Shown: positions 35,701 through 48,020 of the stretch, piece by piece | Layout of the letters: each line of letters starts with the position of its first letter | Position numbering within the stretch: the first letter of the stretch is position 1 | Assembly: GCA_951799425.1 (NCBI GenBank) | Contig: OX637402.1 | Location: 31,960,492-32,024,491 of the forward strand | From: Ilex aquifolium | Lineage: Eukaryota > Streptophyta > Magnoliopsida > Aquifoliales > Aquifoliaceae | Reading direction: 5' to 3' | Length of the DNA: 64,000 bases | Translations under genes and position numbers: made by a program | Notes under the pieces: generated by a model | Database searches by the model: none | Seen by the model: the letters and a program-made list of their open reading frames with translations, nothing else | What the model was told of the DNA's origin: nothing

Positions 35701-38631
35701 AGCTGGTCTTATTGAATATAGGGCACATCGTTTTTGGTCCCAGAAATACTGCCCTTTTCATGAGCATGATGGAACTCCTCGGTGCTGCAGCTGTGAGCGG
35801 ATGGAGGTCTGTCTGAATGAACTACATTGAATCTCCTGAGCAAACTCTTCATACTTTCGGTTATATCTGGCTGCTCATGTTGATTGTTAATTGTTCATTA
35901 ATATTGGTCCTTGTGTTGATCACATGCAGCCACAGGACACCGGGTATGTTGACCTTGATGATGGTCGGAAGCTCTGTTTGGAGTGCCTGGACTCAGCAAT
36001 CATGGATACCAATGAGTGTCAACCCCTTTATCTTGATATACAAGAATTTTACGAAGGTTTAAATATGAAAGTCAAACAGCAAGTTCCATTACTCTTGGTG
36101 GAGAGGCAAGCACTAAATGAAGCCATGGATGGAGAGAGGAATGTAAGTCGAAAGGTGTTGAAACATAATACTGGCCATTTCCTATTTTTGTTGTACTTGT
36201 ATCAGAGTGTGCTCCTCTAAGAAAAGGGTTATAGTTGGGTCCTTTTTTGGCCAGGGCCATCATCACATGCCTGAAACCAGAGGCCTTTGTCTTTCGGAGG
36301 AACAAACTGTCAGCACTGTAAGGACTTTTCGTGTGGTTTTTGTTTCTTTTACCTTGTCAGTAATAGAATTGTGCCTTGTTTACAGTTTACCCTTTAAATT
36401 AACAGATTTTGAGGCGGCCAAGGATAGGGGCTGGAAATCGAGTCGTAGGCATGAGAACAGAGCCGTATAAGCTGACGCGGCGGTGTGAGGTGACTGCGAT
36501 TCTCATTTTATATGGCCTTCCTAGGTATTGTTTCACTTCTTCTCCTTGTACTGTTAACTTTTAACTGAAGAATATTTTTTCCCTATCTTTTTGATAAAAT
36601 AGTACGGTGAGAGGAGATTTATGCAGCACCCATAAGAAATTTTTAAAAAGAATTTGCACAAAACAGGATCAATACCAATTGCATGTATGTTATTAACATA
36701 TATAACTGAAGTTTTTGTACCAGTCACAATAGATTGAGTTGGTTTATGGTACAAATTCTCACCAATTTATCTATTATAATTTGTTGACTTGGTGTAACAA
36801 TTTTAGTCAAGTGTGTAACATCCTTCAATGCTATGTCAAATGTCTTTGAATGGAATACACTTGCATAGGTGATATTTTTGTTAATTTTTTTTCATGAAAG
36901 ACATACATAGAATCAAACACACAAATTTTCACTACTTACATATGTGATATGGTTGAAGGAATTAGTAGCGAGATAAATAAGAAGTTAGACATTCTTATCA
37001 GTCCTTAAAAGTTTTAAATTCTCATAACAAAACCTGCTCAGGTTCAAAAGCCTAAAACGACAGAATAACGAGGAGAGCAAATGCTACTAAGCACAAAATA
37101 TTTGCTGTAAAACATCCTATTGCTTAGTTTCAAAATTCTTTATATAGGTAAAACCAGAGAATCGTATAGTGTGCATGTATGAGTGGGGTAGAGCTTGGAT
37201 GGTATAACTTTAATGAGATCACTATGGGAAAACAATAACATAAAAAGAAAATAAGACATTGCTATATATGTGATTTTTCAATAAGGATCAAGATATCATT
37301 ACACTTTAAAAAACATTTTGAATTGTATGTTCACCCTACTGTTCACCTTCCAACTGGAAGGTTTTGACCAATATTACTTGACTAAACTTTGTTGAGAGGT
37401 TCAGTGAATGCAAAGAATAGAGGCTAATAAAATCGATTGGTCTATATGTTGTTCCAAAAAAATTCTTATCATTTGATGGAGTTCTAGAGTGCTATGAAAT
37501 GTGGACATATACCCAGGAGAAATTCGAAGTTATATTTGACTAATCAGACATGGAACCGCCAACACCGCAAAGCGTAAAAATGTACTAGACAAATGGCAAG
37601 GAAAGTGTGTTATGCGATTATCAAGAATATACAGGAATTTCTGTTGCTATTATGTCAAAATATGAGAGAAGATATCCATTTGGGAATTTGGGGAGAAAAT
37701 TCGTTTGTTTATCAACTTAGCTATTCCAGACGTGATGTTTAAATTTAGCAAGTGTCAAGCCTATGAAGAGGTCCCATGTTATGTATGCACAAGAAGTTTA
37801 GATCCACTTACAGAAAGGATCCCGAGAGCATGCCTTCTCTAATTTTGTTTGATCTGTTATACTATGGTGGCAGAAGTTGTTAGATTGGACCTCAGTTCCA
37901 ACGTGTGACTGAAGAAACCTCTGTATACAGGTTGCTGACTGGATCAATCCTGGCTCATGAGATGATGCATGCATGGCTCCGACTTACAGGTGCTCCTCCA
38001 TTTTCTGCCACATCTTTTAACGGGGCATTGCTGAAGCCAGATGGAATGATATCACCTTACTCACTTTTTCACACCATTAAAAATAGCTAAATTGTCTTCT
38101 CAACAGTTGGCTTTTAATGAAGTCACATCAATTCTTCAAAAATGATCAACTTCGTATTATCTTATATATAAATGCGATGGCTTTATTTCACATGAGAACT
38201 TTACTGGTTGAAAGATGAACTTGTTCATTAAGGCAATAAATACAAGTTATACAACTTACAAGATTTTTGTAATTTTTCAAAATGCTGATATATTTACCAT
38301 GTGTTTGTAAGGTTATCGAACTTTGAGCCTAGATGTTGAAGAAGGTATCTGTCAGGTGCTAGCTCACATGTGGTTAGAATCCCAGATAATGTCTTTGTCG
38401 GGGAGTAACGTTCCATCAACCTCATCATCCTCTTATGCTTTCACATCATCAACACAGAGTGCAAGATCTCCATTTGACAGGAAGCTGGGGGAGTTTTTCA
38501 AACACCAAATCGAAACAGATATTTCACCGGTGTATGGAAATGGATTCAGAGCTGGTAAACATGCAATGCTCAAGTATGGACTTGAAATGACCTTGGACCA
38601 TATTCGGATGACTGGGACATTCCCTTATTGA
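30587..38631 (+). CDS. DAR1: DA1-related ubiquitin-binding LIM peptidase, DAR1-like
   Basis: DA1-family proteins bind ubiquitin, are activated by ubiquitination and cleave growth regulators, which limits cell proliferation and organ size. Eleven exons join in phase: 30587-30697, 30902-30983, 31635-31803, 34476-34596, 34980-35063, 35687-35806, 35930-36142, 36255-36317, 36406-36524, 37931-37989 and 38312-38631, giving 486 residues. Seen in order: [14 protein letters not shown] at the start, a UIM ([16 protein letters not shown]), a second UIM ([13 protein letters not shown]), a Gly-Ser run, a LIM domain (ICAGC ... WHPECFRC ... CDVC), and the peptidase domain with HEMMH at 370-374 and VEEGICQ near 389. 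The N-terminus and LRRPRIGAG favour DAR1 over DA1 or DAR2; it lacks the long acidic spacer of Arabidopsis DAR1 (553 residues, from memory). All introns are GT-AG and nothing is broken. Confidence 0.92.
31729..31757 (+). repeat. GGAAGC hexanucleotide repeat in DAR1-like exon 3
   Basis: Four GGAAGC units and a fifth partial unit encode alternating Gly and Ser between the second UIM and the LIM domain. The unit is two codons, so gain or loss of units would keep the frame. Confidence 0.85.
32717..32770 (+). repeat. GA dinucleotide microsatellite
   Basis: About 27 uninterrupted GA units in intron 3 of the DAR1-like gene. It is long enough to be length-variable between individuals. Confidence 0.95.
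32842..33630. mobile_element. hAT-type non-autonomous element, CAGGGCCGGCCC family, copy 2
   Basis: 789 bp in DAR1-like intron 3. The ends are TAGGGCCGGCCC on the left and, read inward, CAGGGCCGGCCC on the right. An exact 8-bp duplication CCTATTAT lies at 32834-32841 and 33631-33638. The interior is AT-rich with no coding sequence. The ends match the smaller copy at 5329-5811. Confidence 0.85.
33786..33953. repeat. 84-bp perfect tandem duplication
   Basis: Two units begin AGGATTTTGTTTTTGATCGG at 33786 and 33870 and appear identical, so this is a recent duplication. It lies in DAR1-like intron 3, 155 bp after the hAT element. Confidence 0.9.
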
Positions 38632-40016
38632 AGTACTGTGAACTGCGTTTTCATAATTCATTCCAATTCATCTCCAGGGCAAAGATTGGGTTTTCCTTGT
38701 TTATCATCTTAGGCTGACCTGCAGAAGTTACATCTCGATAGAGTGATTATTAGAAAAACTCTCATTTTTATAAGTAGTAGATGTCATCCCTTTTATGTAC
38801 TGTTTTAATAATATATTAAAATTATTGCTTATGTTTGTCCTCACCACTGACAGTCTTCGATTATCTCTTTCATTAGCTTTATTATGCAAATTTCTATGGC
38901 TCAGCCACTGGAGCATGGGCCTTGAGCTGAAATGTAAGTAGTTTAGATATGACTGCTCAGCTTCTTCACAACCCAGTTGATATATTCTTGTATGAATCTT
39001 CATTTCCTCCATGATCTGTAATGCCTCCGATTGTGAAAGCCATTTTTTAACTTACAGCATATTATTTTCAGGTTGATTTTAGGAATAGAAGACATGGAAC
39101 TGAAAGGAAGCTGGTGGTAGTAGTTATGTAACAACAATTTAGAGTTTAATAAGAAGTAATTCAAGCACGTGTCTGAGGGATGTACCTTGTCAAAACCTTC
39201 GAAGTACACCTACATATGTTGATACATTGGTCGAACACAGGACAAGTTGTAAACATGCATGTTCTGAGTTCAAGTCTCTTATAATGTAAAAATTCAGGTT
39301 TATCCAAGTTACGTGGTTAGTGAGTGATTATAAAATTCAGGTTTTCAATCTATCCAACTTCATATTGGTTGAAAGTCCTCATTGTGTCCAAGGATGCGGT
39401 AATGCATCGCTCTCTGTTTTGCCTCATTCATCTTCTGAGAATTGAGAAAGCTAATGGGCATTTGGCTTTGGAAATTTGAAGCATGGGGCACAACTCCTAG
39501 AATCAGTGACAAGATTTGGGCCAGTCGTCTTCATTCATTTACATTCACCAGGTAACTAGACCCTTGTTTTATTGAATTTCTTACATTTCCCCTTTCAATT
39601 TCTGTTTTGTCTTTATTTTTCTTGGTAGGCGATGAGGGGATTCGGTTTTCTTGATCTGCAATATGAATATTATAGCTTATTTAATGAACATAACATTAAC
39701 AATCATTACATAGAATCTTCTTCCTAAATGATCCTTTGACTACTTTCTTGGCACCAACTTTAGAACCCGAGCATTATGCATGTGTTAGTTTATATATACC
39801 GAAATTATTTTTTGGTGATTAGTTACAATAACCATTGTAGGTTTTGAACAATAGAAGTACTCAAAAGATAAGAATCTTTGTTTTTGAAGATTTCACTTTT
39901 GTTTGTTTATATTTATACAACATAGTGATACATGGAGTTGGCTTTCTGGCTACTGTTCTGTTCACCCCTTTTGAGATGTGGTCAGTCGAACTAATAAGGT
40001 CCGTCTTTTATCTTCT
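38632..40016. other. Intergenic region between convergent genes
   Basis: It lies between the 3' ends of the DAR1-like gene (+) and the LysM kinase pseudogene (-). It is AT-rich. I see no coding stretch, RNA gene or clear transposon. Confidence 0.5.
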
Positions 40017-43000
40017 TCAATCATGCTGTACAATAAACTCATTAACAATAATCATATCAGAACTTAATACGAAGATTATGACTTCTGCAAATTGACTTGA
40101 AATTTCAACTACCTCATCCATGCTTGGTCTTCCCACTGGATCTCTAGTTAAGCAGGGGAGTTCAACTTTATCATCTGCAATGCATATTCCACCCCACCAT
40201 TTTGTGCAAGGCTTGAATCAATAAAATAGGCAAGCTCAGTTTCTGCATCATCTCCTTCCATGATGGAAGTTATTGCTGCAGAAAGCAGTACTTCTCGACC
40301 TTCCTGTATAATTGCAGCGTCTTTTCCGGTGATCAATTCCAGCATCACTACTCCAAAGGCATAGACATCAATCTTGGGAGTCACTACCCCATTCTCAATG
40401 TACTCAGGCGCCATATAACCCCTAGTGCCCACAATTTTTGTTGTCAGAGCAGTGTTTTAAAATCCGGTCCGGCCTGACGGGTCAACCCGGTGAACCGGTG
40501 CTCAAACCAGGCCGGTTCTCATAAAAGACCGTTTGTGCATAAAAATCGGGATCAAACCGCTGAATCGGTCAAAAACCGGTGAACCCATGAGAACCGGGCA
40601 AGTTAACCAAACCGGACGGTTTAAAATTATTTGTATAAATGTTAGTTTTTTGCACATTTTGGGCATTTTGCTCTTTTGCCCTGAATCGATCCAGGCCTCC
40701 AGTTGCCCTAAATCGATCCAGACCACCAAGCAGCAGCGACTGAGCAGAGCTCTACCAACGACTGAGCACAGCCTCCACCAGCGACGAGGTGAGTTCCCTC
40801 CCCCCCATTCTCTCTCTCTCTCTCGTTCAGTGATTGTAATCAGTCACTATATTGAAAGTTTTCTTTATGGGGAAGATGATTCACTTTCTGGTTCTGGGTC
40901 TCTCTCAGAATCACCGTTTATATTTTATTTTTTGTGGTTTTTAGATTACGCAGTTTGACTGATTTTATGTGTTTATTTTACAGGCCAAGTGTTATATATG
41001 AAATTATTGTTGTTGATCTTGAAATGAAGAATTTTTTCTCCTTGTTTTGTTTTTTATTTTGTTTATCATAGTCACTTGGCAATCAGTTTCTTTTTTCTGG
41101 GCTTGTATTTTTGAGTGTGTTTTTTGATTTTTTTGGATTATGTGCAAGTTCCTTTGAAGCCTAGGATTAACCCAGCTGATATATACTGAATGTGTTGATT
41201 TTGCACTTTGAATGGTTGTCCATTTGATGTTTTGATTATCTTGGTACTAACAAAAAAAAAAAAATTTAGAATATGAGTTATGATGTAATTTTGATAATTT
41301 TATGAGTTATGATGCAATATGATTTGCAGAATTGTGATTTAAGTGTTTGATTATTTTACTAGCTGTGATGCAATCTGATTTACAGAAGCATAAAGAAAAT
41401 TTGTGAGTTTAGAGCTTCCTACAGTTTGAGTTTGAAGTTTGAACTTTGAAGAGTGTAAATTACATGAATTATGTTTAGATTGATGCATTGTTGAAGAGTT
41501 GGACTTAGACTTGGAGCCTTGAATTTCAATAGAAGTATTTTTCTCTACTCAACTTTACAAGTTGTATTGAAAATTGAATACATTGAAATTGAATACATGT
41601 TTGATGATTTTTCTCTATTTAACTTTATATGTTTGATGTTATTTTTATAAATATTGTAATTTTTTAGCCTATTTATTAGTATTTATAATTATTTTTTAAT
41701 TTTTTATTATATTACCCGTCAGACCAGTGACCCAACGGTTAAACCAGTGACCCATTGACCCGGTTTCTTTGCCGGGTTGACGTCCGGGCCGGGTTTTAAA
41801 ACTATGTGTCAGAGCATTGCTTTTTGTTTCCTTCACCGTTGTCCTTGCAAGACTAAAGTTACCACTCTTTGCTCTTAGATTGCTGTCTAGAAGAACATTG
41901 CTGCTCTTGATATCCTTGTGCACGTAGGCTGGTTTTGTGAAGTTATGAAGATAGTTAATTCCATTAGCAACATCCAGGGCAATCTGAATCCTACAAGTCC
42001 AGCTTTCAGTCTCTCTAGAGCTTTTATTGTGGAGCCATTCTCTTAGAAAATCATTTTCCATGTACTCATAGATAAGGTAGAAATGGCGGTGATGTTCGCA
42101 GAATCCATTAAGCTTAATCAGATTGAAGTGGTTGATCTTCGTCAGCATGTTCACCTCCTTGGATACATCTATACCCATTCTCTTGATGGCTAAGATTTCC
42201 CCTCTAAACACTCCACGATGCACAGAACCCCTTATTTTACTTCGAGTGCTGAAATTATCTGTTGCCACCTTTAATTCCTCAAAGTTAAGAACTTTGGGGC
42301 CTTTATCAAAACTAGCAATTTCAACAAGGATGTCTTCTGGCAGCACCCCCTTAGTTTTTTCTTCTTCATCATTCGGGGGAAGACTTTGTGTTTTCCTCTT
42401 ATAAAACAGAAACAAAGCGAGTAGGACAATACAAGCAACCAGCACAGGGCAACCTACTGCAAGTGCAATATGCACATCTTGATATCTTTTCAGTCTATTG
42501 TTTCTGATACTAGTAGTAGGAGGTGAAATGATTGGTTTATGGTTCTGGATTATCATCTGTGTACTCACAGGTTTAGTTGGCAAAGGAATTAGAATAGTTG
42601 TGAAAGGAAAAAGAATTGGATTATCTTCAGAAAACCCATTTGCTTCAAGAACACTTCTTGCGTTTACATTAAACCTCTTTCCAATATCAGGAACATTATC
42701 CTCCCTACTAACTGAGTAAGTAAATATTTTTTAACATTTTCTTTTTGTTTTTTTGTAGGACAAGTGCATCTAAGAGGGACTCGCAACTCTAGACCAGGCT
42801 TCAATCTCAACTCCCCAAAAGGATTTGCATGCTTAAGGGAATCGCAGGTTGATAACCCTTGGTATGTCTTATTTGCTATGAGAAAATAAGTGTACTCACT
42901 AGTTGGGATGAAAAAGGTTGTGTTGGCTTGATAATACTGACCTGAACAAGAGCAATTCACTGGAACAATAACCTCCTTGTTTGTTGGGAAAACTGTGAGC

Positions 43001-43267
43001 CTTGTGACATTGTTGATACGAGCAAGCTCCGATTGATTTGAAGATGTGAGTGTTGCAATAATGGAGACTGAATTATAAGGAGGCTGAGATTTGAAGATCA
43101 GAAAGGCTAGACAAGAGGATTTTTGGCCATTGCAGGAGTAAAGGAAAGCTGGGGATGGCTTTGTTTCATTGGTTGTTGCAATCCAGTACTGAATTTGCTG
43201 AATATTCTTGTTGAGCATTGATACTTGAGATGAGAAATCTGAGTGTCAAGAACTGAGGAGAATCCAT
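40017..43267 (-). pseudogene. LYK4-type LysM receptor-like kinase pseudogene
   Basis: LYK4/LYK5 proteins are plasma-membrane co-receptors for chitin that work with CERK1. The ATG at 43267 opens a signal peptide (MDSPQFLTLRFLISSSINAQ). A +1 frameshift near 43175 follows. The LysM ectodomain then reads on (YSCNGQKSSC, PPYNSVSIIATL, VNCSCSGQYYQANTTFFIP, PLRCTCPTKKQ), with CxC pairs as in the family. A one-base loss near 42718 returns to the first frame. Then come the third LysM region, a transmembrane segment (CPVLVACIVLLALFLFYKRK) and the kinase domain. The kinase has a degenerate glycine loop, AIKRM, HKD for HRD and NFS for DFG, so it was already a pseudokinase, as in LYK4/5. A 1.36-kb element interrupts it at 40452-41806, and a further one-base loss near 40158 follows YALQMIK. 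An intact kinase cannot be made from this copy. Confidence 0.88.
40452..41806. mobile_element. Mutator-like non-autonomous element in the kinase exon
   Basis: 1355 bp with inverted ends GTGTTTTAAAATCCGGTCC on the left and, read inward, CATAGTTTTAAAACCCGG on the right. Each is followed by GGTCAACCCGG-type motifs. A perfect 10-bp duplication TGTCAGAGCA lies at 40442-40451 and 41807-41816, within the Mutator-like range. Removing the element and one duplication restores a seamless kinase reading ([23 protein letters not shown]). The element interior is non-coding, with a CT run near 40810-40825. Confidence 0.88.
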
Positions 43268-46214
43268 ATACAATTCATGGATACTCTTTTCTTGTAGAAA
43301 GGTGTACTGTGGGTAGACGAGGATTTGAGACTAATGTTGAAGATGGGAAGAAGTTGTAAATCAGCATAAGCGCGTTAGAATTATAAAAATGGCTTGAATT
43401 TTGGGCACAAACAAGGGACAAACACACCACCCATGACCCAACCCACACGGTTATATGTTAGGTAGAACCTTAAAAATGCTTGTTAATGGTGAAATGGCAA
43501 GATACAGACAATGATTCTTGACTTGACTTAGTTTTTAAATGGATAGTATGTCTTACTCCAGTTATATTGTGTTTCTGTTCTGCCACACAATGATATTTAA
43601 AATTCATCCCACTTTGATTATTTTTGGTATAAATCCTCCATAGATTTGGTTGTCTTTGAGATATCCATCTATTTGCAGCTAGTCAAGACTTGATCAATCT
43701 GGCTTAGTCGAGTTGAACACACGAGGTCAAGGGGTCAATGCTATAGTCCCCTCATTCCGGATTTTTTTCTCCCCCCCTCTGGAGGTACGTTTTCATATGT
43801 TATAAATGTATTATTAAAAAATTATAATAATTAATTCTTTGTCAGTATACTAATAAAAGTGGCTTAAGTGAATTTTTTTTTTTTGATTTTCTTATTTATC
43901 ATTCAATAATTTTATAATGGCTACTTTATCCTTTTTAAAGTGGTTTAAGAGAAAAAAAAATGATTTTTTTATTTATCTTTCAAAAATTCTATAATATCTA
44001 TGATATCATTTTTTGAGGAATTTTTTATTTTTTTATTAGCTGTATTAATTCAACTAATAAATTCATTGTTTGACTTTTGATTATCTTCTTTCAAATAATA
44101 TAAATTCGATCCAAATCTTATTTGAACAATGTAATCCGAATTCGATTCAATTGTCCAATAAATTTTATTTTTCAAAGTGCATATATGGATTCTTTAAAAT
44201 AGATATCCGTTTTGATCCAAATAAGTTGATTAGAGACGATTTTAACATTTAATGCATGAATTTTTACTCAATTTTATTAAATAATCATTAAATTACATCA
44301 TATATTTGTATATGTTTGTAGGTACATAGTGCATATTCAAATTCATTAAAAACTAAATATTTGAATTGATCTAATAATCTATATACTATGTTCGAATGTC
44401 AATGATTGTCAAAAAAATTTAATTGATAATACTATCCTTAAAAAAGATAAAAACAAAATAATAACTTATTATAGTAACTTCTTATTAGTTCAAGAAATTA
44501 ATAGTTAATTATCTATTAATTACTTACTGAAGTTAAACATTACAGTTTTTAAATGTAATATAATTCAAAAAAAAAAATTGAACATTATGCAATTTAGTTC
44601 ATGCAACTCAAAATGCAAGAAAAATTTTGAGTGTAATAGTTATACCACGTCAGAGAACAAGTGAACCCCGGAAAAATTAATAATCATCATGTAATATATA
44701 AACCATCTTCATATAAAGAAAATTAGTCTCAAAATATAATGATAATTATTAGGAGTTACTGTCAATTGAGGAAGCATGATTGTTGTACAACTCTTGGAGT
44801 TTCATAACTCCAACTCATAATAAAACGTGTGAGAAGCCTATCAAGTTTTTGGATCTTATAAAAATGCCCAAATATTCTCACTTTTCGAACCTTTTAGACT
44901 TGCAATTTGGACGGGCCAGATACTTTGTATTACATTTGGATTGGTATTCATTTGTTGTGAGTAATAAAAGTCTTGATCATTAAAAGTTTAGTAAGCATGC
45001 ATCTGGAATAGTATCTTTAGGGTATGATTGGTTAGCAAGTTTTAGATTACATATCTTACAACGCTGAGCCAATTCAACTCTTCCTCTCTGATCTCTCTCT
45101 CTCTCTCTCTCACCCCCACAAACAAACATTTTTGTTGAGGTGTAGATCAATGATACATTTTCAGATAAAGGTATATACATTAAGCGAAAATAAGATTACT
45201 GCTAGAAGTGCTGAAGAAACTCTTTGAACACTGGACATATGTAATCCTATAGCGGCAAAATATTGCAACCCTCCTCACTTTAGGTGTTGTACTTAACTTG
45301 AGACGGCCTTTGAATGAGGTTGTTTATTGAGTGTTTATTTTTGCTTTTTTGAGACACTTTCTCCTAACACATTTTATAGATTTATTAGAAAAATATTTGA
45401 TACTTGAGGGCAATGTATCAATTGTATATCTTTCTCTTATAGGATAAAATTTTTCAATAGCATAATAGTTGATTTTATTACTTGAGGCAATTTTTATAGC
45501 TGGATCACTCACTGCATTGACATGCATTAGCTATTATTGATGGATATAGGTTTTTTGAGATTTTTCTAAGAAAAATATATTATTTATATACTTTTTGAAT
45601 ATAAATTATGTATTCTAGACATTTTCAATAAAACGCTTGGCATTTGTCCCAATGCCGATACCAAATGTCTTTAAAGACCATTTTTCTTGTAGTGTTAGTG
45701 GTAATGAACCATTCTAACTAAACTCCTTTGTGAGTAGTATAATTAATACTTTTAATAAAATCATTTAGTACGTATTCAATGACAAATACAATTTGAATAA
45801 TAAAAAATTGGAGCCTATTAGTGGGTCTTATGGTAGATGTTGGGAATAAACACAAATTGATTGATTAATATTTCTTCTATCTTGCTTTGATCAGCCTGTA
45901 ACGAGGATTAGTTATAGGAAGCTTCCAATGATGTTCTGATGGGGAACATTATTTACGTGAAGCTGCAATGATCAGACCGTGAATTGATAGGAGTGTAAAG
46001 TTATGTAATGAACAGTTGAAAAATAATTTTTTATTTATTCACGAAAAATATTAAAATAATTGGTGTGTCGTTACACGTGTCTCAACTAATGTACACAATT
46101 ACACTCAAGTAGTATTGGTAAACAAGTCGCTCGCAAGGTGGTGTATTCCACCAGCCACAATAAAAGTCATTGCGTAAGTGAGTACCTGGATTCCCGCTAT
46201 GGGGTTCTCACCTA

Positions 46215-46400
46215 GAGTCTTGATTAGCATTGAGTATTTGAGTTCGAATATTGGTCATCATAGTTCGAGTAGGTTTAGAACATATTCTTTGAGGAAAAAG
46301 ATGGCTGACCCTGAGGGTATATAAAAAATGTAAAACTTGAGACATTTGAATTATCAGTGGGTAGGTTCAGCCATTGAACCACTTCTAAGGGTTATGTAAA
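46215..46400 (-). repeat. SINE-like repeat, reverse orientation
   Basis: Read on the minus strand it begins AGAAGTGGTTCAATGGCTGA and continues CTCAAGTTTTACATTTTTTA. These tRNA-like boxes are similar to those of the repeats near 25148 and 27368. Confidence 0.4.
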
Positions 46401-47345
46401 TATATGTTAAATGTGTACAATCCCAATTGATAAATTGTCCGTGCATTGAACAAGATACCGCTAGTATATATGTGTATGAGGGAGAGGGAGAGAGAAAGAG
46501 GTCTAATATGAGAAAATTTTAAAATTTAAGAGTTTTAGTTTCTAAACCTGTTTTAATTAGGAGTAACTGCCTATTTTAGGGGTAATTTAGTCTTCTTATT
46601 ATGAACTATCCTTTAACTCCTAATTTTTTTTTGAATGGACTTAATGGCCTATTATGTCTATTAAATTGTACCGACCTCCAATTGGGCTTCACAACCCACT
46701 GAATTGCATACCAAACTCTAGTTGGGCTTCAGAGCCCAAAAGAATTGATTCCCATCTTCAGGAAACCTTGCATGTTAACAACAACAAAAAAAAGAAACCC
46801 ATTTGTGACCCAATCACACATGGGCTTTCGAGCCTCTATTGACTTTTCTTCTTCATTTGAGATAGAATTTCATTTATCAAAATTTTTACACCAAATTAAT
46901 CTAGATAGTTAGATTAACGAGTTTCACTAATTTTTATACATACCTGATGATTTTCAATACGACACATAATTTATTTTTCAATATTTAATAAAATTTTTGA
47001 TAAGCAAAACATTATTCATAAAATATTCAAATTCCGAACACCAACTCCCAGCAAAAATAATAGTAATAATTACATCGAAATATTAATCAATCAAAGATCA
47101 TGAAACTCATTCAATCTACTCATTAGCTTGTTAGCCAAAACAAAATTGGGACTAAATTTTTTTGCTCAATTCAACTCTGTCTCGTTACTTTTGAAGATGC
47201 CTACATGACTCGTACTTTTTTTATATTAACATAATAATATTCATGTAACAAATTATCCTAATCCGTTTTTTTTTTCTGGTTAAAAAAGGGGTGGGTACAA
47301 ATGAGAGCGTCCAGAGACCACCCCAATAAGCTTTCACTGGTGGGA

Positions 47346-48020
47346 TTATAAGACCCTTGATTGCGCCTGTTACTCTTTTTAAGAACGAACCTAATTAGGC
47401 TAGCATAGCGGCCAAACACCGAGTCTCAATGTGGACTCCAAGACTCGAACCTCTAACTCCAGGGTGAGAAATTTGACCAATACCCCACTAAACCACCCTA
47501 CTCGGTGGTAATTATCCTAATCCGTTAATTTCACATTACAAAACCTAGAGTTGTGATCTCTACGTCTCTCTTAGCTCATATGGGCTCCTAGAATGCAAAG
47601 ACATCACGGGTACAATGTATCTAGACGTTATTTGTGCATATATCATTTGATATATACATATATCATATTTATCAATTGTATATACATATATTATAAGACT
47701 CCTGATTGCGTCCGTTACTCCTTTTGAGAACGAACCTAACTAGGCTAGCACAGCGGCCAATCACCGAGTCTCAATGTGAACTCCAAAACTCGAACATCTA
47801 ACCCTAGGGTGAGAAGTTTGACCAATACCCCACTAAACCACCCTACTCGGTGGTAATTATCCTAATCCGTTAATTTCACATTACAAAACTTGGAGTTGTG
47901 ATCTCTACGTCTCTCTTAGCTCATATGGGCTCCTAGAATGCAAAGACATCACGGGTACAATGTATCTAGACGTTATTTGTGCATATATCATATTTATCAA
48001 TTGTATATCATGTATATATA
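47346..48020. repeat. 345-bp tandem duplication containing a reversed SINE-like repeat
   Basis: Unit 1 starts TTATAAGACCCTTGATTGCG at 47346. Unit 2 starts TTATAAGACTCCTGATTGCG at 47691. They stay collinear through GGCCAAACACCGAGTCTC / GGCCAATCACCGAGTCTC, the GTAATTATCCTAATCCG block and the CATCACGGGTACAATG block, with only scattered changes. The reversed GACTCGAAC box in each unit suggests a tRNA-type SINE in antisense orientation. Confidence 0.85.

Noticed and set aside
40533-40958. 141-codon open frame inside the Mutator-like element
   Set aside because: It is built from the CCGGT-rich terminal region and a CT run and has no transposase features. The element is non-autonomous.
43849-46466. 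Possible second Helitron, from ACTAATAAAAGTGGC to CCGTGCATTGAAC ... CTAGT
   Set aside because: The right end looks Helitron-like, but the 5' base context (G before TC) and the lack of a clean start make the boundary unsupported.
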